Source: Methanocella_A sp963769045 (GTDB lineage: Archaea > Halobacteriota > Methanocellia > Methanocellales > Methanocellaceae). Taken from it: a stretch of 64,000 nt of DNA. This document shows, one piece after another, positions 60,912-64,000 of the stretch. The notes beneath the pieces are model-generated. The model was not told the DNA's origin. It was given only the letters and a program-made list of their open reading frames with translations, and made no database searches. The DNA lies in contig CAVYKK010000013.1 in the NCBI GenBank assembly GCA_963769045.1, forward strand, positions 200,061-264,060, in the 5' to 3' direction. Positions within the stretch are counted from its first letter, which is position 1. Each line of letters begins with the position of its first letter. The position numbers and the translations under genes were made by a program.

Positions 60912-61895
60912 TCAGACGGTCGCCCGGGACGTCTGCTCGATCTTCGAGTGGGCGTAGGAGCGGGGGTATATCTTCACCATCGACCGGCTCTTGTAGGACT
61001 CGATGGCGGCGATGGCCACATTCAGCGCGTGGATGCCGTCGTCTCCGGTGGTCAGCGGCTCGCGGTGCTCGCGGCAGGCGGCGAGGAAGCTGTCCAGCTC
61101 GCAGGCGAGCGGTTCCTTCTTCTCGATCTTCGCGTCCCGGACCCATTCCTTGTCGTGGATGGTGACACACTGCTTGATGTAGTCGCCGTAGGCGACGCCT
61201 TCGGTGCCGATGACCGTGAACTTGCGGGTCTTGTGCGGGGTGAGCCAGTTAGTCTCCACCACGCCGGCCCGGTCTCCCTCGAACCGCAGGAAGATCGACG
61301 CGTGGTCCTCGAGGGCGTGGATTTCCCGGCCTGCGATGGCATAGACCTCGGTGACGGGGCTGTGGTACAGGTAGGAGATGATGTCGATGTCGTGGACGCC
61401 GATGTCCAGGATGACGCCCACGTCCTTGATCCGGGTGTTGTAAGGGCCCACGCGGCTCGTCGATATGGACACGACCTTGCCGAGCTTGCCCCCGTCGATG
61501 ATCTTTTTCATCGTGGAGATGGCAGGGTTGAACCGCTCGATGTGGCCGATCATGAGCGTCACGCCGGCCTCGCTCGCCGCATAGGTGATCGCTTCGGCGT
61601 TCTCGAGCGTATCGGCGATAGGCTTTTCGACCAGCAGGCTTGCGCCTGAGCCGATCACGTCCAAAGCCACGCGGCGGTGCATCGTCGTAGGGACGACCAC
61701 GCTGACCGCGTCCAGGTCCTGCTTCAGCAGCTCGGCGTAGCTCGTGAAACCTTTCGTGTTATACTGCCTGGCCAGCGCGTTGACCCGTGCCTCGTCCACG
61801 TCGGCGATGCCCACGAGCTCCGCGTCCTTCATCATACTGTACGTGCGTATGTGGTTCTGGCCCATCGCGCCTGCGCCTATGACGCCTACTCTCAT
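60912..61895 (-). CDS. Gfo/Idh/MocA-family sugar oxidoreductase (WbpB-like)
   Basis: The 327-residue protein has the NAD-binding GVIGAGAMGQNH, the EKP motif in LLVEKPIAD and the catalytic region GVILDIGVHDID. WbpB-type enzymes oxidise C3 of a UDP-N-acetylglucosaminuronic acid to the 3-keto sugar, which the following aminotransferase uses. It starts 1 base after the DegT gene stop. The context with WbpE- and WbpD-like genes makes this role more likely than other family reactions. Confidence 0.85.
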   Translation of the reverse strand: MRVGVIGAGAMGQNHIRTYSMMKDAELVGIADVDEARVNALARQYNTKGFTSYAELLKQDLDAVSVVVPTTMHRRVALDVIGSGASLLVEKPIADTLENAEAITYAASEAGVTLMIGHIERFNPAISTMKKIIDGGKLGKVVSISTSRVGPYNTRIKDVGVILDIGVHDIDIISYLYHSPVTEVYAIAGREIHALEDHASIFLRFEGDRAGVVETNWLTPHKTRKFTVIGTEGVAYGDYIKQCVTIHDKEWVRDAKIEKKEPLACELDSFLAACREHREPLTTGDDGIHALNVAIAAIESYKSRSMVKIYPRSYAHSKIEQTSRATV

Positions 61896-61896
61896 T

Positions 61897-62982
61897 TCAG
61901 AGCCTCCTGATGGTATCGGCGATGAGATCGATTTCCTCGGGCGTCACCGACGGGTGCACCGGCAGGGAGAGTACTTCTTTCGCCAACATCTCGGATACAG
62001 GCATGCGATCGTCGTAGCCAAGACTGCGGTAATAGGTCTGCAGGTGGATTGGCACCGGGTAATAGACAGCCGAGCCTATGCCTGCATCGGCAAGCTTCTT
62101 TACCAGCTGATCGCGGGACATGCCGAACTCAGGGGTGACCCTGACCGTGTACTGGTGGAATACGTGCCTGCAGCCTTCCGGTATCGCCGGGGTGACAATG
62201 CCCTTTATGCCGCTGAGCTTTTCGTTGAGTCTGAGGGCATTGGCTATCCGCATATCATCATAATGATCGATGTGATTCAGCTGTGCCAGCCCGATGGCCG
62301 CGCTAATGTCGGTCATGCGGAGGTTGTAGCCCAGCATCTCGTGGTAGTAGCGGACCTTCGAGCCGTGGGAGCGTATCATCCTGGCCCGATCGGCGACCAT
62401 AGTGTCGTTCGTGGTGATGATGCCGCCTTCGCTCGTGGTCATGTTCTTGGTCGGGTAGAAGCTGAAGCAGCCTACGTCGAACGCGCCGCACTTCTTATCG
62501 TCATATGAGGCACCGTGGGCCTGGCAGGCATCCTCGATGACCGAGAGGCGGTGTTTCTTAGCGATATCCATGATCCGGTCCATGCGCGCCGGGCGCCCGT
62601 ACAGGTCGACCGGTATGATGGCCCGGGTCCGTCTCGTGATCTTTTTCTCGATCTCCGCCGGGTCGATGTTGAACGTGCCCGGCTCCACGTCGGCGAACAC
62701 CGGTTTAGCGCCGGCGAAGAGCACCGCGTTGGCCGTTGCAATGAATGTGAAAGGAGGCACGATGACCTCGTCGCCCGGGCCTATGTCTCTGGCGACCAGC
62801 GCCACGTGGAGCGCCGCCGTGCCGGAGTTGACCGCTACGGCATGTTTTGTCCCGATGTAAGACGCGAACGCCTCCTCGAACTGTTTCACCTTCGGCCCCT
62901 CGGCGATAGTGCCCGACTGGAGCACGTCGATGACGCCTCGGATCTCCTCCTGGCCGATTAATGGTTTTGCTATCGGTATCAT
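61897..62982 (-). CDS. DegT/DnrJ/EryC1-family sugar aminotransferase (WbpE-like)
   Basis: This 361-residue PLP enzyme has VNSGTAALH (PLP phosphate), EDACQAHGA (PLP ring Asp), the lysine Lys179 in FYPTKNMTT, and GYNLRMTD. WbpE-type enzymes transfer the amino group of glutamate to the 3-keto sugar. It lies between the oxidoreductase and N-acetyltransferase genes. The first 60 bases and the junction upstream of it recur at the start of the GT2 gene at 55.07 kb. Confidence 0.9.
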   Translation of the reverse strand: MIPIAKPLIGQEEIRGVIDVLQSGTIAEGPKVKQFEEAFASYIGTKHAVAVNSGTAALHVALVARDIGPGDEVIVPPFTFIATANAVLFAGAKPVFADVEPGTFNIDPAEIEKKITRRTRAIIPVDLYGRPARMDRIMDIAKKHRLSVIEDACQAHGASYDDKKCGAFDVGCFSFYPTKNMTTSEGGIITTNDTMVADRARMIRSHGSKVRYYHEMLGYNLRMTDISAAIGLAQLNHIDHYDDMRIANALRLNEKLSGIKGIVTPAIPEGCRHVFHQYTVRVTPEFGMSRDQLVKKLADAGIGSAVYYPVPIHLQTYYRSLGYDDRMPVSEMLAKEVLSLPVHPSVTPEEIDLIADTIRRL

Positions 62983-62986
62983 AGAA

Positions 62987-63652
62987 TCAAATCCTGTTCA
63001 GGTTTCTAAGCGTTTCAGGCAGTTCGGCTATCTTCGCCGGACAACCGATGGCGAGCTTCCAGGCTGGCACGTCCTTCGTGACCAGCGCCCCGGCCGCCAC
63101 CATGGCGCCCTCGCCGATCTCTACTCCCGGCAGCAACGTCGCGTTGCCGCCTATGCTGGCGCCCCGCCTTACCACAGGCCCCTTCAGCTTGTACGGGACA
63201 CGCACGGGGTACTTGTCGTTCGCCAGCACGCTGCAAGGGCCGAGGAACACGTTGTCCTCGATGATCGTATTAGTCGGGATGTACGCGTTGCTCTGGATGC
63301 TCACGTGGCTGCCGATCTGGCAGCTACCGTCGATGACCACGTTGGTGCCGACGAGGACGCTGTCGCCGATGACGGTGGACTCCCGGATGAGGGCGTTGTG
63401 CCCGGTCCGGAAGCCGCTGCCAATGGCCACGTCGCAGTAGATCGTCGTCCCCGGGCGGACGATCGCGCTGTCGCCGATCGACACGCCCCGAAACGGGTAA
63501 TCCTCTGTACGCCGGCCCGATGCGACGATCTCGCCCATGATCCGGCCGCTTGGGTACCCGAGCGTAACGTTTTCCAGGATGGTACAGTTCCTGCCGATCG
63601 TGTTGATCCCGTACATCCTGCATGATGCGTGTACTCTGCTGTCGCCAGTCAA
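62987..63652 (-). CDS. Left-handed beta-helix sugar N-acetyltransferase (WbpD-like)
   Basis: The 221-residue protein of hexapeptide repeats (VSIGDSAIV, VAIGSGFRTGHN, VLVGTNVVIDG, VEIGEGAMV, GCPAKI) would acetylate the 3-amino group of the UDP-sugar to give a 2,3-diacetamido uronic acid. The catalytic His is probably in FRTGHN. TTG 63652 is the only canonical start after an in-frame TAA and before the fold; ATG at residue 13 would cut the first rung. It is the first gene of the operon, with TATA near 63695. Confidence 0.83.
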   Translation of the reverse strand: MTGDSRVHASCRMYGINTIGRNCTILENVTLGYPSGRIMGEIVASGRRTEDYPFRGVSIGDSAIVRPGTTIYCDVAIGSGFRTGHNALIRESTVIGDSVLVGTNVVIDGSCQIGSHVSIQSNAYIPTNTIIEDNVFLGPCSVLANDKYPVRVPYKLKGPVVRRGASIGGNATLLPGVEIGEGAMVAAGALVTKDVPAWKLAIGCPAKIAELPETLRNLNRI

Positions 63653-64000
63653 TAGCGAACTGCTCTGCGTCTCGATGTTTTCAACCCCGGCGTTTTATTA
63701 TAATACATCTCGTATATTAACTAATTAATACTTAAGCATTTCTATAAATAAGGTTATATTAATGTATTTTTGCAGTATTACCAAATAAATATTAATGAGT
63801 AAACACGATAGCGTAAGCCTGATAATGTTATTTTTCAATGAAAAAATTGGTAAATATCGTTAAAAAAGTTATACAATTTGCGGGTAACCGCTATTATCAC
63901 TGTACGTTCGTGTATTTTTCGAATGAAACTACAGCATAATGCCCTGATCTTGCCTGTTCTGCTATCCCATCGCGATCAGGTGGTTGCGGAATAAGCGGAT
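63653..64000. other. AT-rich intergenic region to the window end
   Basis: It contains the promoter of the wbpD-like operon (minus-strand ATTATAAT near 63695) and an AT block (63715-63765) that resembles 55240-55290. The rest shows no open frame longer than a few codons with coding character. Confidence 0.5.

Overview
The window looks like a stretch of a methanogenic archaeon chromosome, most likely from the Methanocellales (a Methanocella / Rice Cluster I-like organism). This is inferred from a group II chaperonin (thermosome), archaeal TATA/BRE promoters with GGAGGTG-type ribosome binding sites, lysine synthesis through LL-diaminopimelate aminotransferase, a stand-alone LigD-type polymerase, and many archaeal surface-protein and N-glycan-type sugar genes. 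No rRNA, tRNA, CRISPR array, transposase or integrase gene was recognised.

Layout. 1-17 kb is mostly housekeeping: a frameshifted membrane glycosyltransferase, a diadenylate cyclase, two GtrA-like membrane proteins, a frameshifted hisH coupled to a zinc-ribbon/PUA/PAPS-reductase/ferredoxin protein, a chagasin-type protease inhibitor, the thermosome, an AIM24 protein, an HSL-type esterase, a LigD-type polymerase, and the tightly overlapping dapL-lysA-dapF operon. From 17 kb onward nearly everything concerns the cell surface: four secreted parallel beta-helix (NosD-like) proteins, two DUF1616 membrane proteins next to two of them, two flippase + large membrane protein cassettes, glycosyltransferases, DUF354 proteins, FemAB-like transferases, polysaccharide deacetylases, a CapK-like enzyme, and genes for amidinated and di-N-acetylated uronic acid sugars. 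A thiolase plus DUF35/3-hydroxyacyl-CoA dehydrogenase fusion operon (32.1-34.3 kb) sits inside this region.

How it fits together. The surface locus contains one assembly unit twice: flippase -> large membrane protein, then a 200-bp inverted-repeat element, then a convergent operon GT2 -> DUF354 -> deacetylase -> FemAB (23.3-31.8 kb and 41.9-55.1 kb). Sugar precursors would come from a UDP-HexNAc 6-dehydrogenase (40.3 kb), an N-acetyltransferase / aminotransferase / oxidoreductase operon like WbpD-E-B (60.9-63.7 kb), and a WbpG + HisH2 + HisF2 amidotransferase set (55.9-58.6 kb).

Most unusual signals: a family of long intergenic hairpin elements whose arms are 9-bp tandem repeats, with four ~200-bp copies; beta-helix genes whose signal peptides have no AUG/GUG/UUG start but an AUU/AUA codon spaced correctly from a ribosome binding site; two tandem 11-codon upstream ORFs that duplicate the start of a flippase gene; an operon whose 5' end is a scar of a wbpD-wbpE operon; and HisF paralogues lacking the catalytic Asp11. 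Three genes carry single-base insertions, which may be sequence errors.
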